Source: Pseudomonas fluvialis
GTDB lineage: Bacteria > Pseudomonadota > Gammaproteobacteria > Pseudomonadales > Pseudomonadaceae
Direction of reading: 5' to 3'
DNA: 64,000 nt
NCBI RefSeq assembly: GCF_014207935.1
Contig: NZ_JACHLL010000001.1
Span: forward strand, 806,001-870,000
Below, in pieces: positions 63,847 to 64,000 of the stretch. The position numbers were made by a program, and so were the translations under genes. The stretch's first letter is position 1. Every line of letters begins with the position of its first letter. The notes beneath the pieces were generated by a model. The model was given only the letters and a program-made list of their open reading frames with translations. It ran no database searches and had not been told where the DNA came from.

Positions 63847-64000
63847 GACCAGAACGAAATCCTACCTCGAGTCATATGCTGCTCTTGTTGCCTTGTCAGC
63901 ACAGGATTCTTGGTTCTGTACGAAAAATCGTCGAGCGAAGGGGAGACCAGAGCCCGGACGTTCGCGTGATAACTGCCGGACAAACAAAACGGGAGCCGAA

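Overview
The window is a piece of a Pseudomonas chromosome. It is GC-rich, packed with genes on both strands, and carries Pseudomonas-typical families: long PstC/PstA permeases, DUF2388, PaiB, a two-subunit pyruvate carboxylase, and an RpiR regulator beside zwf. Two blocks follow the gene order I remember from P. aeruginosa PAO1: response regulator-phoU-pstBACS-MFS-thioesterase, and purK/purE - LysR/aspA - MocR/PaiB/GNAT - pycB/pycA/LysR - RpiR/zwf. That comparison is from memory, not from a search.

Layout. 1-2.8 kb: beta-alanine and gamma-glutamyl-GABA catabolism. 2.9-4.9 kb: two AT-rich lipoprotein genes and a 0.56-kb MITE-like element with hairpin ends. 4.9-9.4 kb: an ABA4-like membrane protein, an orphan solute-binding protein, then an accessory cluster of a secreted guanyl-specific ribonuclease, an unrecognised 353-aa protein and two overlapping stand-alone LuxR-type HTH genes. 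9.4-22.4 kb: envelope and signalling genes (a lipoprotein, a 7TMR-DISM diguanylate cyclase, DUF2388, a cytochrome c4-like protein, an HD-GYP protein, a Tat-exported amine oxidase, two more orphan solute-binding proteins, YjdM, a globin, an M23 peptidase, a response regulator). 22.5-29.5 kb: the phosphate operon, with a three-repeat Pho box before pstS and a second Pho box between pstS and pstC. 29.5-34.7 kb: an MFS transporter, a thioesterase, Kup and a sugar-phosphate mutarotase gene bracketed by two related 140-bp elements. 34.7-41.1 kb: DUF3299, purK, purE with an attenuator-like leader, and a hybrid kinase/HD-GYP regulator pair. 41.1-54.6 kb: a HypT-like LysR gene divergent from aspA, a MocR/PaiB/GNAT cluster, an XRE regulator with a lipoprotein, an AGCS symporter, asparaginase, a CBS protein, a fourth solute-binding protein and an SbtA/SbtB bicarbonate transporter pair. 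54.6-61.9 kb: pyruvate carboxylase and its LysR regulator, then an RpiR regulator divergent from zwf with a palindromic operator. 61.9-64 kb: an AT-rich, degraded region with palindromic repeats, a Cys-rich fragment plus small membrane protein that look like a toxin/immunity remnant, and a pseudogene.

Functional links. SbtAB beside pyruvate carboxylase suggests that bicarbonate import feeds anaplerosis. AspA, asparaginase and the AGCS symporter suggest aspartate/asparagine/alanine use. c-di-GMP synthesis and breakdown genes recur. The least explained parts are the ribonuclease/353-aa/LuxR cluster at 6.3-8.7 kb and the remnant cassette at 62-62.9 kb. No rRNA, tRNA, CRISPR array or intact transposase was seen.
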